64,000 bases of DNA from Saprospiraceae bacterium (GCA_016714085.1 JADJNW010000007.1:186001-250000), one strand, 5' to 3'. Shown: positions 43,812-52,611, numbered from the stretch's first letter. The notes: generated by a model not told the origin, from the letters alone. Program-made: numbers and translations.

Positions 43812-44906
43812 ATGGAAAACGAGTCAAAAAGCCGCCGCTACTGCCCGAATTGCTACTATCCTATTGAGCAAAACGATCATTTTTGTGGGCAATGCGGTCA
43901 AAAATATACCACCGGAAAGATTCCGCTCAAGGAGCTTTTTCAGGAATTTTTTGAGTCGGTTTTGAATTTGGATGCCAAGATTTTTCATACCATTGGCGCT
44001 TTATTTATTCCCGGAAAGCTAACGATTGAATATTTCAAAGGTCGGCATAATAGTTATTTTCGCCCCCTCCGTATTTTCTTTGTTATGGCAATCATTCACT
44101 TTGCTGTAATAAGTTTCTCAGAATTTGATGGGTTTAATTTTAATTTTAATGAAAATAGTTCTAAATTAGATATAAAAAAAGAGAGTTACCGCGCTGTTTT
44201 TTTGGAAGAAATGGATACGACCCAGCAACATATTCTCAACAAATTTAATGATAATTCTATTGTAAATCAGGCATTTGATTCGCTGACAGTGACAATGAAA
44301 GGCAACAGAGAAGATAGTATAGAGATTGGTTATCTTGACTTCCAGCGAAATTTTAATATTGAAGGCAAAGACCTGGTGATCGCCAAAAAAGATATGTTTG
44401 AATTGCCCAATGAAGAATTATGCGATAAATATGAAGTCCGTGGTTTCATGGAGCGTTTGATTGTGCGGCAGGAAATCAAATTGCTTGCGGATAATGCCAG
44501 TTTTTCAAGGTATTTGATAGGACAAATGATTTGGATGGTGATCTTGATGATGCCAGCTTTATCTTTGGTACTCAAGTTATTATACATACGTAGAAAGCGA
44601 TATTTTGTAGAGCATTTAGTATTTTCATTTCATTATCATGCTTTTGCTTTTTTAATTTTTACGCTTGCATTTTTATTACTAGACTGGAAAGTTTGGCAAG
44701 GTCAAACTAAAGAATCCGACCTAACACCACCAATTGTTATTGCATTTAGCGTCGTACTTATTTACTTATTTATGGCGATGAAGCGCGTTTATAAACAACG
44801 GGTTTTCAAAACTTTTTTGAAATACAGTTTCCTTAATTTTGCTTACCTCATCATCTTTGTTGTATTTTTAGTCGGCACAGTCATTGCAAGTGTCTTGTTT
44901 TTTTAA
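43812..44906 (+). CDS. DUF3667 family membrane protein with zinc ribbon
   Basis: The 364-residue protein starts with a zinc ribbon (CPNCYYPIEQNDHFCGQCGQ) followed by the DUF3667 core IPLKELFQEFFESVLNLDAK, TIGALFIPGKLTIEYFKGRH and YFRPLRIFFVMAIIHFAVIS, whose last part is the first membrane helix. A soluble loop of about 120 residues follows, then four helices at about 236-256, 275-297, 311-326 and 339-362. An inner membrane protein with the ribbon in the cytoplasm. Function of DUF3667 is unknown. It is codirectional with gatB but separated by 60 bases. Confidence 0.88.
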   Translation: MENESKSRRYCPNCYYPIEQNDHFCGQCGQKYTTGKIPLKELFQEFFESVLNLDAKIFHTIGALFIPGKLTIEYFKGRHNSYFRPLRIFFVMAIIHFAVISFSEFDGFNFNFNENSSKLDIKKESYRAVFLEEMDTTQQHILNKFNDNSIVNQAFDSLTVTMKGNREDSIEIGYLDFQRNFNIEGKDLVIAKKDMFELPNEELCDKYEVRGFMERLIVRQEIKLLADNASFSRYLIGQMIWMVILMMPALSLVLKLLYIRRKRYFVEHLVFSFHYHAFAFLIFTLAFLLLDWKVWQGQTKESDLTPPIVIAFSVVLIYLFMAMKRVYKQRVFKTFLKYSFLNFAYLIIFVVFLVGTVIASVLFF

Positions 44907-44966
44907 TCTATTTATTGAAAAAGGCTGTCTGGTATCTCAATATCCGACATCTGATATATAAAAAAT

Positions 44967-46412
44967 ATGCCATACGAACAATACGAAACCGTTATTGGGT
45001 TGGAAGTGCACGTACAACTTGCCACCCACAGCAAAGCTTTTTGTGGGGATGATGCGAGTTTTGGCGGCGAGCCAAATACGCATATAAGCACGATTTCATT
45101 GGGCCACCCAGGTACGCTGCCGCGATTGAATAAGCAACAAATCGAATTTGCTGTGCGGCTTGGCTTTGCTTTGAATAGTGATATTAATCTGATTAGTACT
45201 TTTGATCGGAAAAATTATTTCTATGCGGATTTGCCTAAAGGTTACCAAATTACGCAAGATAAAAATCCTATATGTATAGGTGGTTGGCTGGAGATTTCGG
45301 ACGAAAACAAATTAAAAAAAATCCGAATTCATCATGTTCATATGGAAGAAGACGCCGGCAAATCCATGCACGATGCTGATCCGAAAGATTCGCTGATTGA
45401 CTTGAACCGCGCCGGAGTCCCTTTATTGGAAATTGTAACAGAACCCGACCTTCGCTCTGCCGACGAGGTCGATGCTTTTATGACCGCCATGCGCCAGTTG
45501 GTGCGCTATTTGGGCATTTCGGATGGGAATATGGAAGAAGGCTCGATGCGTTGCGATTGTAATGTCTCGGTTCGTAAAAAAGGTGAAACCAAGCTCAATA
45601 ATCGTTGCGAAATTAAAAATGTCAATTCGATGCGCTTTGCACGCCGCGCGATTGAATATGAAGTAAAACGGCAAATTGACATCATGGAAATGGGTGGGAT
45701 GGTAGAACAACAAACTTTAAATTTTGATCCTGAAACCGGCGTCACTGCTCCGTTGCGTAGTAAAGAAGATGCACAGGATTATCGCTATTTTCCTGAGCCT
45801 GATCTGCCACCAGTGATAATTACTCCGGCATATTTAGAAAATGTAAAATTAAATCTGGTTTCCTTACCCTGGGCGCTTCGTGAGCGTTTAATAAACGAAT
45901 TTTCTTTACCAGAATATGATATAAATCTTTTAACAGAGGAAAAAACGACCGCTTTATTTTTCCTGGAATTCGCAAAATATGATACAAATTATAAAGCTAT
46001 ATCAAATTTAATTATCAATAAAATATTGCCCTGGTGCCAAGATCAAAAATTGGAAATTGGGAAATTCCCTGTTGGCTTTAAACAATTGGCAGCATTTATC
46101 AAATTAATTGACGAAGGAAAAGTGAGCAATTCCAATGCTTACCAACGCATTTTTCCGCAATTAACGGAGCAGCCGGAGCGTTCTCCTTTAGAGATTGCGC
46201 AAGCATTGAATTTAATTCAGACTTCGGATGAAGATTTTCTGGAAAAAATTGTGGATGAAGTATTAGCTAAAAATCCGACAAAAGTGATTGAGTATCAAAA
46301 AGGTAAGAAAGGATTATTGGGCTTTTTTGTAGGAGAAGTGATGCGCCAAAGTAAAGGAAAAGCAGAACCAAAAATGACGAATGCGTTGTTGATTAAAAAA
46401 TTAGGAAATTGA
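44967..46412 (+). CDS. gatB: Asp-tRNA(Asn)/Glu-tRNA(Gln) amidotransferase subunit GatB
   Basis: GatB transfers ammonia to misacylated Glu-tRNA(Gln) or Asp-tRNA(Asn). The 481-residue product has the complete cradle domain: YETVIGLEVHVQLATHSKAF, GHPGTLPRLNKQQIEFAVRL, FDRKNYFYADLPKGYQITQ, IHHVHMEEDAGKSMHD, DLNRAGVPLLEIVTEPDLRS, EGSMRCDCNVSVRKKGE, KNVNSMRFARRAIEYEVKRQ and SKEDAQDYRYFPEPDLPP. The helical middle and the C-terminal YqeY-like tail (KGLLGFFVGEVMRQSKGKAE, then ALLIKKL) are intact. gatA and gatC are not in the window. Confidence 0.97.
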   Translation: MPYEQYETVIGLEVHVQLATHSKAFCGDDASFGGEPNTHISTISLGHPGTLPRLNKQQIEFAVRLGFALNSDINLISTFDRKNYFYADLPKGYQITQDKNPICIGGWLEISDENKLKKIRIHHVHMEEDAGKSMHDADPKDSLIDLNRAGVPLLEIVTEPDLRSADEVDAFMTAMRQLVRYLGISDGNMEEGSMRCDCNVSVRKKGETKLNNRCEIKNVNSMRFARRAIEYEVKRQIDIMEMGGMVEQQTLNFDPETGVTAPLRSKEDAQDYRYFPEPDLPPVIITPAYLENVKLNLVSLPWALRERLINEFSLPEYDINLLTEEKTTALFFLEFAKYDTNYKAISNLIINKILPWCQDQKLEIGKFPVGFKQLAAFIKLIDEGKVSNSNAYQRIFPQLTEQPERSPLEIAQALNLIQTSDEDFLEKIVDEVLAKNPTKVIEYQKGKKGLLGFFVGEVMRQSKGKAEPKMTNALLIKKLGN

Positions 46413-46531
46413 GAAATTTTGATATCGGTTAGTTGTTACCGGGAATAAGGAACAATTAAAATTAAATTGTTAAACTATATGTTTTAAGTGTGCATACGCA
46501 CAATAACACCAAAACGCCATAGCACTTGATA

Positions 46532-46882
46532 ATGAAACAGTTGCCTATGTTTGACGAGCAGGAAGAACAACTCAAGCGGTATTATAGTATCAGCGAGGTG
46601 GCGGAAATGTTCGACGTTTCTAAGTCGCTGATTCGTTTTTGGGAGAGCGAGTTCGAAATCTTGAAACCGCATAAAAATAGCAAAGGTGATCGCCGTTTCA
46701 CACAACAAAACCTGGAACAATTACAAACTATTTATCATTTAGTGAAAGAGCGCGGCTTCACGCTCAGCGGCGCTAAACAAGAACTCAAGGAACGTCAGCA
46801 GCGCGGAAAAGAGAAGAAAGAAATCATTGAAACGCTGGAAAAATTGAAAGAAGGGTTAATGGAATTGAAAGATAAAATGTAA
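46532..46882 (+). CDS. MerR-family transcriptional regulator
   Basis: The 116-residue product begins MKQLPMFDEQEEQLKRYYSI, then has the MerR winged helix (SISEVAEMFDVSKSLIRFWE, SEFEILKPHKNSKGDRRFTQ, QNLEQLQTIYHLVKERGFTL) and a C-terminal helix for dimerisation. No Cys-rich or ligand domain follows, so it is the short form that is typical of Bacteroidota and may act as a simple DNA-binding factor. A TTG six bases upstream (46526) is also in frame; the ATG at 46532 is preferred. Convergent with the lipid A operon. Confidence 0.9.
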   Translation: MKQLPMFDEQEEQLKRYYSISEVAEMFDVSKSLIRFWESEFEILKPHKNSKGDRRFTQQNLEQLQTIYHLVKERGFTLSGAKQELKERQQRGKEKKEIIETLEKLKEGLMELKDKM

Positions 46883-46908
46883 TATCAAAACTCCCTTTAT
46901 TTATATGA

Positions 46909-47532
46909 TCATTTTTTAAAATCCAAAATATTTACTTTCTCCTCACAAAAGAAAAAATCTTCATCTACATTAGAAGCCACAATTGTTAATCGCTCTTTAC
47001 TAACGAATTCCCGAATCAAGGATTGATACCATTCAATGCCCTGGCGGTCGAGCGTGGCGGTAGGTTCATCCAGCAAGAGCAGATTCGTATCCGAACAAAT
47101 GGCAAGCGCCAGTTTGAGGCGTTGTTTCATACCCGAAGAAAAGTGGCGGATCGGCTTGTTTTTGGCGCGTTCAAAGCCGAGGATTTGAATAATGTCTGTG
47201 GCTTGTTGGTTTTTTATAAAATTTTTAAAATTCTGATGAAATTGTAAAGCTTCGATTAATGTAAATTCCTCAATCAAATCAATATAAGGCGCGGCGTAGC
47301 TCAGATGTCGATAAACTTCATCGGAAGCTAAACTTTTATTTTCTAACGAAAACTCGATTTTTCCTTTGGTAGGTGTAAGATGTCCGGATAGGATTTTTAA
47401 TAAAGTAGATTTGCCGGAACCATTGGGTCCTGTGATGGCGTAAGCCTTGTCGGTGCTGAGGTTTAGATTCAAGTTGCGTAGCACCCATTCGAGTTTGTAG
47501 CGCTTGGCAATATTTGTTAATTCAATCCTCAT
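46909..47532 (-). CDS. ABC transporter ATP-binding protein
   Basis: The 207-residue ATPase contains ITGPNGSGKSTLLKILSGHL (Walker A), the Q-loop region YAAPYIDLIEEFTLIEALQF, signature HFSSGMKQRLKLALAICSDT and Walker B LLLLDEPTATLD with VASNVDEDFFFCE as H-loop region, where the usual His reads Asn or Asp. It resembles the small CcmA-like group. No membrane subunit is adjacent. Last gene of the lpxD-lpxC/fabZ-lpxA run; this order is common in Bacteroidota, though a role in lipid A export is unproven. Confidence 0.88.
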   Translation of the reverse strand: MRIELTNIAKRYKLEWVLRNLNLNLSTDKAYAITGPNGSGKSTLLKILSGHLTPTKGKIEFSLENKSLASDEVYRHLSYAAPYIDLIEEFTLIEALQFHQNFKNFIKNQQATDIIQILGFERAKNKPIRHFSSGMKQRLKLALAICSDTNLLLLDEPTATLDRQGIEWYQSLIREFVSKERLTIVASNVDEDFFFCEEKVNILDFKK

Positions 47533-47541
47533 TCCTCAATC

Positions 47542-48387
47542 CTAATCTTCATCCCTCATGCCTCGTTCCTCATTCCTGACCTTGCTGCCATTGATTTGAC
47601 GAAAGCCTTTCATGATACCCACTTCGTTGGATACTGCCTCTTTTACAAAAGCCATAATTCGATCGCGTTCACCGCTTTGCTCCACTTCTTGCTGGATAAT
47701 TTCTACGGCGTTAGAAACTTTATAACCTCTTACAAAAAGAATGCGATATATATCTTGAATATGATTAATTTGTTCTGGAGTAAAGCCCCGTCGCTGCAAG
47801 CCAATTACATTCACGCCAGCATAAGATAGCGGCTCACGCGCTGCTTTCACGAAAGGCGGTACATGCTTGCGCACCAAAGAGCCTCCTGCCACAAAACTAT
47901 GTGCCCCGATATGAATAAACTGTTGCACGGCCACAAGCCCTTCCAGGATAGCCCAGTCTTCAATAACGACATGCCCCGCAAGGTTAACATTATTAGCAAG
48001 GATAACATGATCGCCAAGCGTGCAGTCATGCGCGACGTGTACGTAAGCCATTAGCAAACAATGCTTTCCAACAGAAGTTTTATTGGCATAAGACGTACCG
48101 CGATTGACAGTCACGTATTCTCGAACGGTAGTGAAATCACCAATCTCCGCGGTGGTCTGTTCACCTTTAAATTTTAAGTCTTGAGGGATTGCCGAAAGAA
48201 CTGCACCCGGAAAAATTTTGCAATTTTTCCCGATACGAGCACCATCAAAGACCGTTACATGGGCACCAAGCCAAGTATTGTCGCCGATTACAACATCTCT
48301 ATCCACGTAGCAGAAAGGTCCGATTTGGACGTTCTCCCCGATTTTGGCTTCGGGATGGATGACCGATAGGGAGTGTATATTATTCAT
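47542..48387 (-). CDS. lpxA: UDP-N-acetylglucosamine O-acyltransferase LpxA
   Basis: LpxA adds a 3-hydroxyacyl chain to UDP-GlcNAc, the first step of lipid A synthesis. The left-handed beta-helix is built from hexapeptides such as IHPEAKIGENVQIGPFCYVD, DVVIGDNTWLG and ARIGKNCKIFPGAVLS. The catalytic His region MAYVHVAHDCTLGDHVILAN is present, and LAGHVVIEDWAILEGLVAVQ and QFIHIGAHSFVAGGSLVRKH follow. The helical C-terminal domain begins near RRGFTPEQINHIQ. The last about 18 residues (SKVRNEERGMRDED) are encoded by a word-repeat tract (47540-47582), making the protein 281 residues, longer than usual. One base separates its ATG from the lpxC/fabZ stop. Confidence 0.96.
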   Translation of the reverse strand: MNNIHSLSVIHPEAKIGENVQIGPFCYVDRDVVIGDNTWLGAHVTVFDGARIGKNCKIFPGAVLSAIPQDLKFKGEQTTAEIGDFTTVREYVTVNRGTSYANKTSVGKHCLLMAYVHVAHDCTLGDHVILANNVNLAGHVVIEDWAILEGLVAVQQFIHIGAHSFVAGGSLVRKHVPPFVKAAREPLSYAGVNVIGLQRRGFTPEQINHIQDIYRILFVRGYKVSNAVEIIQQEVEQSGERDRIMAFVKEAVSNEVGIMKGFRQINGSKVRNEERGMRDED

Positions 48388-48388
48388 T

Positions 48389-49780
48389 TTAAGAGCGCTT
48401 GACGATTTGAGCAGTTAATTCAGCTTCAGAAACAATTTTATTACCCACATAAGCCGTGCCGTACATCTGGCAAATACCGCGCCGAATGGGCGCTAGCAAT
48501 TCCATTTTGAGCAACACCGTGTCGCCTGGAACGATTTTATGTTTGAACTTAGCATTTTCAATTTTCAAAAAATAAGTATCCCAATTACCGGGATCTTCCA
48601 CTGTGGACAAAGCCAGAATCCCTCCTGTTTGTGCCATTGCTTCAATCTGAAGCACACCGGGCATAACAGGATTATTCGGAAAATGCCCTTGAAAAAACAT
48701 CTCGTTAAAAGTAACATTTTTTACTCCAACAACATGATTTTCAGATAATTCGATAATTTTATCAATCAACAAAAACGGATACCGATGCGGTAGCCACTCT
48801 GCAATCTGCGCGGTATTAAATAATGGCTCTTGGTCTGGATCGTATTTCGGCTTTCCTTTCAGTTTTTTCTGATCCAAATAGTATTTTTTCAACACCTTGG
48901 TAAACTCCACATTGGTCTTATGGCCTGGCTTCGTTGCTACAATTCTGCCCTTGATGGGCGCACCGAGTAAAGCAATATCGCCAATGACATCGAGCAATTT
49001 ATGCCGAGCAGGTTCATTATTGAAGTGGAGTTCCAGTGTATTCAAAATGCCCGTATCTTCTACTTTTACGCTGGGTTTACCCAATAGTTTTGCCAACTGA
49101 TCGAGTTCTTCCTGCGAGACTAAACGATCTACTATAACAATCGCATTGTCCAGGTCGCCACCTTTAATTAGATTTTGCTTATGCAAATACTCCAATTCGT
49201 GCAGAAACACAAAGGTTCGGCAGGACGCAATTTCTTTTTCGTAATCGTCGATATTTTTTAAAGTCGCAAATTGCTGCCCTAAAACGGGCGAATTAAAATC
49301 AATCAAAGTAATGACTTCATAATTATCTGCGGGCAAAGCCATCATTTCCGAGCCGCTGGCCTCATCCCGATAGACAATCGGTTCTTCCACTTCAAAATAT
49401 TCACGTGATTCCTCTTGTTCTTTGACGCCTGCATCCTTGAGCGCTTTTACAAAAGGCGCTGCGCTGCCATCCATGATAGGGGTTTCAGGGCCGTCCAATT
49501 CGATTAAAACATTGTCAATCCGGAGTCCTGTAAGCGCCGACAGGACATGTTCCACTGTACTCACCGAAGCCTTGCCGGACTGAATGGTCGTACCGCGCTG
49601 CGTAGAAGCGACACGACTTACATCCGCATTAATGACCGTTTGATCTTCCAGGTCAATTCGCTGAAATTTAATGCCATGATTCGCCGGGGCTGGCTGAAAG
49701 GTCAGGGTGACTGTCTTGCCGGTATGCAATCCTACTCCACTGATGGAGACCGATTTTTGGATCGTTCGTTGTTTCAACAT
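48389..49780 (-). CDS. lpxC/fabZ: Bifunctional LpxC deacetylase / FabZ dehydratase
   Basis: Residues 1-300 form LpxC, the zinc deacetylase committing lipid A synthesis: QKSVSISGVGLHTGKTVTL, SVSTVEHVLSALTGLRIDNV with the zinc His, ELDGPETPIMDGSAAPF, and LHFNNEPARHKLLDVIGDIA with the second His and the Asp. Residues 320-463 are FabZ, a hotdog dehydratase for 3-hydroxyacyl-ACP: WLPHRYPFLLIDKIIE with the active His, GHFPNNPVMPGVLQIEAMAQ with the active Glu. The fusion is a hallmark of Bacteroidota and neighbours. A -7 element lies 23 bases before its ATG. Confidence 0.97.
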   Translation of the reverse strand: MLKQRTIQKSVSISGVGLHTGKTVTLTFQPAPANHGIKFQRIDLEDQTVINADVSRVASTQRGTTIQSGKASVSTVEHVLSALTGLRIDNVLIELDGPETPIMDGSAAPFVKALKDAGVKEQEESREYFEVEEPIVYRDEASGSEMMALPADNYEVITLIDFNSPVLGQQFATLKNIDDYEKEIASCRTFVFLHELEYLHKQNLIKGGDLDNAIVIVDRLVSQEELDQLAKLLGKPSVKVEDTGILNTLELHFNNEPARHKLLDVIGDIALLGAPIKGRIVATKPGHKTNVEFTKVLKKYYLDQKKLKGKPKYDPDQEPLFNTAQIAEWLPHRYPFLLIDKIIELSENHVVGVKNVTFNEMFFQGHFPNNPVMPGVLQIEAMAQTGGILALSTVEDPGNWDTYFLKIENAKFKHKIVPGDTVLLKMELLAPIRRGICQMYGTAYVGNKIVSEAELTAQIVKRS

Positions 49781-49802
49781 ATTTGCTATCGGCTAATTTT
49801 TT

Positions 49803-49811
49803 GCAAAGATA
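49803..49811 (-). promoter_or_regulatory. -7 promoter element of lpxC/fabZ
   Basis: On the minus strand TATCTTTGC matches the TAnnTTTG consensus plus the frequent following C. It is 23 bases upstream of the ATG at 49780. Suggests that lpxC/fabZ can be transcribed independently of lpxD. Confidence 0.6.
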
Positions 49812-49875
49812 AACGTTTTTGTGAGTGTGATACTGGTTTCTGGTTGTTGGCTGTTAGTTTCTGAATATTAGTTCT

Positions 49876-50919
49876 TTATTCAGGAGGACTTCCATTCATT
49901 TTTACCTGTTTTTCTAACTCTGCCAATAATCTATACAACTCAGGAAGTTTTTTGAAAACAGCATAAGATCGAATGTAATCTTTGTAGCCAATGGCCGGAG
50001 ATCCAAAAAGCGCCGTATTGGGTTCTTCAATGCTTGAAGCAATGCCGCTTTGTGCCTGAATTTGTGTACCATCGGCGATAATGATATGCCCTGCAAAGCC
50101 CACCTGGCCGCCTATGCGACAGTTTTTGCCGATTTTAGTGCTGCCGGCGATGCCCGCCTGAGCAGCAATGACCGTATTTTCGCCAATCTCTACATTATGA
50201 GCAATTTGAATCAAGTTGTCTAGTTTCACGCCGGAGCGAATAATCGTTGAACCCATCGTGGCCCGATCAATCGTAGTACCCGCGCCGATTTCCACATCGC
50301 TTTCGATCACTACATTACCGGTTTGGGGCACTTTTTTATAAGAACCATTTGCTTGTGGTGCAAAACCAAATCCATCACCGCCTATCACCACATTAGGATG
50401 AATAATACAATTATCTCCGATTTTACAATCTTGCATAATTTTCACGCCAGGATATAATATTACGTTTTTTCCTAATTCTACATTTCTTCCGATATAAACC
50501 TGTGAAGCAATTCGACTCCCATCGCCAACTATAACACCTTCTTCGATCACCGAAAACATTTCTACAGATACATCTTGTCCCAGCTTTGCAGTAGGATGTA
50601 TAAAGGCTTGTGAAGAAATTCCAGTATTTATAACAACCTGATTGCCAAATTTTTCAAGCAAAAAAGAAATAGAATTATACACATCATCCACCCGGATGAG
50701 TGTCGCGGAAATCTGTTGTTTTGGCACAAATCCTCGGCTCACCAGTAAAACAGAGGCAGTCGTCGTGTAGGCAAATTCCTCATACTTGCTATTAGCCAAA
50801 AAAGTAATCGTGCCAATGCCTCCCTCTTCGATTTTGCTGGGGCGATTGACCTTCACCTGGGGATCGCCCTCTACGCTTCCGTTTAGTAATTGCGCTATTT
50901 CGCTTGCTGACAGTTGCAT
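49876..50919 (-). CDS. lpxD: UDP-3-O-acylglucosamine N-acyltransferase LpxD
   Basis: LpxD adds the second, N-linked acyl chain in lipid A synthesis. From the ATG at 50919 the product has 347 residues: an N-terminal uridine-binding domain (LSASEIAQLLNGSVEGDPQV, KIEEGGIGTITFLANSKYEE), then a hexapeptide beta helix (FIHPTAKLGQDVSVEMFSVI and VIVGDGSRIASQVYIGRNVE) with the catalytic His in DNLIQIAHNVEIGENTVIAA, and a C-terminal helix. The open frame extends to 51129 but its first 70 residues are antisense of hemC and not LpxD-like. First gene of the lipid A operon; the -7 box almost touches the ATG. Confidence 0.95.
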   Translation of the reverse strand: MQLSASEIAQLLNGSVEGDPQVKVNRPSKIEEGGIGTITFLANSKYEEFAYTTTASVLLVSRGFVPKQQISATLIRVDDVYNSISFLLEKFGNQVVINTGISSQAFIHPTAKLGQDVSVEMFSVIEEGVIVGDGSRIASQVYIGRNVELGKNVILYPGVKIMQDCKIGDNCIIHPNVVIGGDGFGFAPQANGSYKKVPQTGNVVIESDVEIGAGTTIDRATMGSTIIRSGVKLDNLIQIAHNVEIGENTVIAAQAGIAGSTKIGKNCRIGGQVGFAGHIIIADGTQIQAQSGIASSIEEPNTALFGSPAIGYKDYIRSYAVFKKLPELYRLLAELEKQVKMNGSPPE

Positions 50920-50922
50920 GAG

Positions 50923-50931
50923 GCAAAGGTA
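50923..50931 (-). promoter_or_regulatory. -7 promoter element touching the lpxD start
   Basis: On the minus strand TACCTTTGC (TAnnTTTG type) ends four bases before the ATG at 50919. If used, transcription would begin at or just before the start codon, giving a leaderless or near-leaderless lpxD mRNA. Confidence 0.5.
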
Positions 50932-50951
50932 AAAAAAAGCCTGAAGTTTTA

Positions 50952-50978
50952 GTAGCTCCGATTGCCAATCGGAGTTAC
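50952..50978. repeat. Palindrome CTCCGATTG-C-CAATCGGAG between lpxD and hemC
   Basis: CTCCGATTG (50956-50964) and CAATCGGAG (50966-50974) form a perfect inverted repeat with one central C; flanking GTAG and TTAC extend it to 27 bases with one wobble pair. It lies in the divergent promoter region and overlaps the expected upstream promoter box of hemC. Either an operator or a REP-like palindrome. Confidence 0.7.
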
Positions 50979-50993
50979 ATGCAGTATCTTTGC
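50962..50993 (+). promoter_or_regulatory. Promoter of hemC
   Basis: TTG at 50962-50964 and TATCTTTGC at 50985-50993 with 20 bases between fit the Bacteroidota promoter. The upstream box lies inside the palindrome at 50952-50978, so a protein bound there would block it. Confidence 0.55.
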
Positions 50994-51007
50994 AAAAATT
51001 TTTTGCA

Positions 51008-51904
51008 TTGGATAAAATCATTAAAATCGGTACACGAGGCAGTAAGCTGGCGCTTTGGCAAGCAGAATTCACGCAGCAGCAATTGACAAACATTGGCGTA
51101 GCGAGTGAATTGGTCATCATCAAAACCAAAGGCGATCAAATCCAGCATTTGAGTTTCGACAAAATCGAAGGTAAAGGTTTTTTCACTAAAGAAATCGAAG
51201 ACGCTTTGCTACGCGGCGATGTGGACATGGCGGTGCATTCGATGAAAGATTTGCCGACGACGCAGCCTGAAGGGCTTGTGGTTACTGCGGTTTCTTATCG
51301 CGACAATCCTGCGGATTGGTTGATCGTGCGACCCGAAGCGAAGCAAGAAGAACAGTTATTTCAACTAAAACAAGGTGCAATCGTTGGCACTTCATCGGCG
51401 CGACGCAAGGCACAGTTGCTCGACTTTCGCAAGGATGTGCAAATCAAGGATATTCGTGGAAACGTGCCGACACGCTTGGAAAAATTACAAAACGGTGATT
51501 TCGATGCGATTTTACTCGCAGCAGCAGGTTTGAGCCGTTTGCATCTGGATTTATCTCATTTTTATGTGGTACAATTCAATCCGCGTGAGTTTATTCCTGC
51601 CCCGGCGCAAGGCGTGCTGGCTTGGCAAACCGCTAAAGAAGATACCGAAATACGCCGCATTTTAAAGCAAATCCATCATCCTGAAATATCGGCTGCGACG
51701 AACGTAGAACGCAAAGTCCTAAAACTCATGGAAGGCGGCTGCCATATGCCTTTGGGCGTTTATTGCGAGCGGGATATGCAAGGAAATTATCATGTGTGGG
51801 CTGCCGTAGCCAATGCCTGGGATGCGCCAGTGCGAAGAACAAGAATTTCTTCAAGTACGAGCTTTAATTTGGCGGAGCAGGTGGTTGAGAAATTGAGAAA
51901 TTAA
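51008..51904 (+). CDS. hemC: Porphobilinogen deaminase (hydroxymethylbilane synthase)
   Basis: HemC joins four porphobilinogen units to hydroxymethylbilane in haem synthesis. The 298-residue product has KIGTRGSKLALWQAEFTQQQ, VIIKTKGDQI, GKGFFTKEIEDALLRGDVDM, AVHSMKDLPTTQPEGL, IVGTSSARRKAQLL and RGNVPTRLEKLQNGDFDAIL with catalytic Asp and cofactor-binding Arg residues, and the dipyrromethane Cys in MEGGCHMPLGVYC. The start is a TTG at 51008 (reading MDKIIKIG); a longer TTG start at 50990 would lie in the promoter. hemD follows 41 bases later. Confidence 0.95.
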   Translation: MDKIIKIGTRGSKLALWQAEFTQQQLTNIGVASELVIIKTKGDQIQHLSFDKIEGKGFFTKEIEDALLRGDVDMAVHSMKDLPTTQPEGLVVTAVSYRDNPADWLIVRPEAKQEEQLFQLKQGAIVGTSSARRKAQLLDFRKDVQIKDIRGNVPTRLEKLQNGDFDAILLAAAGLSRLHLDLSHFYVVQFNPREFIPAPAQGVLAWQTAKEDTEIRRILKQIHHPEISAATNVERKVLKLMEGGCHMPLGVYCERDMQGNYHVWAAVANAWDAPVRRTRISSSTSFNLAEQVVEKLRN

Positions 51905-51945
51905 GTTATTCTGTTGTTTGGTGAATGGTAAATAATAAAAGGTAA

Positions 51946-52611
51946 ATGTCTGCAATTTTTATTAGTCGAATATTAAATTATGATAGTATTTTTCTTCAAA
52001 TATTACAATCCAAAGGCTATGAAGTAATAAATATATCATTAATTGAATTTTCATTCCTTCCTTTTTATGAAATTCCTTCAACAGATTGGATATTTTTTTA
52101 CAGCAAAACCGCCGCCCACTTCTTTTTTCAGCATTTGCAAAAATCAGGTTTACAAACAAAAGCAAAATTAGCGGCCTTAGGCCCGGCAACGGCTTCAGCG
52201 ATTGAAAAACAAGGATTTCACCTCGATTTTACTGGCACCGGCGAACCACAAACCACCGCTCAAGCTTTTGCAAAATTAGCAGCAGGTCAACGCGTTTTAT
52301 TTCCGAGGGCAGAAAATTCACGACAATCCATTCAGCAATTGCTTGAAAATCAAATCATTGCAATAGATTTAATATTATATAAAAATCAAATGCGAACCGA
52401 TTTTGAATTGCCCGAATGCCAATGGCTCGTTTTCACCAGTCCGCTCAACGCGCAGGCTTATTTTCAAAAATATCCATTAAAATTGGAACAAAAAATCCTG
52501 GCTATCGGCGAGACTACCGCCCAAACCCTCCGCCAATTGGGCGTTTCCGAAATATTAATCGCTGAAAATCCTTCCGAAGAAGCCTTAGCCAATGCTATTG
52601 TTTCCGCTTGA
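51946..52611 (+). CDS. hemD: Uroporphyrinogen-III synthase
   Basis: HemD closes and rearranges hydroxymethylbilane to uroporphyrinogen III. The 221-residue product is divergent, as usual, but shows the two-domain pattern: FISRILNYDSIFLQILQSKG, DWIFFYSKTAAHFFFQHLQK, LAALGPATASAIEKQGFHLD, ERVLFPR-like QRVLFPRAENSRQSIQQLLE, WLVFTSPLNAQAYFQKYPLK and AIGETTAQTLRQLGVSEILI, with the GPATA and GETTA loops of the family. The hemC-hemD pairing supports the call. Its 3-prime end overlaps the convergent gene by 17 bases. Confidence 0.88.
   Translation: MSAIFISRILNYDSIFLQILQSKGYEVINISLIEFSFLPFYEIPSTDWIFFYSKTAAHFFFQHLQKSGLQTKAKLAALGPATASAIEKQGFHLDFTGTGEPQTTAQAFAKLAAGQRVLFPRAENSRQSIQQLLENQIIAIDLILYKNQMRTDFELPECQWLVFTSPLNAQAYFQKYPLKLEQKILAIGETTAQTLRQLGVSEILIAENPSEEALANAIVSA

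Noticed and set aside
49876..51129. Longer LpxD frame starting at 51129
   Set aside because: The extra 70 residues are antisense to hemC and carry no LpxD similarity; the ATG at 50919 starts the normal domain.
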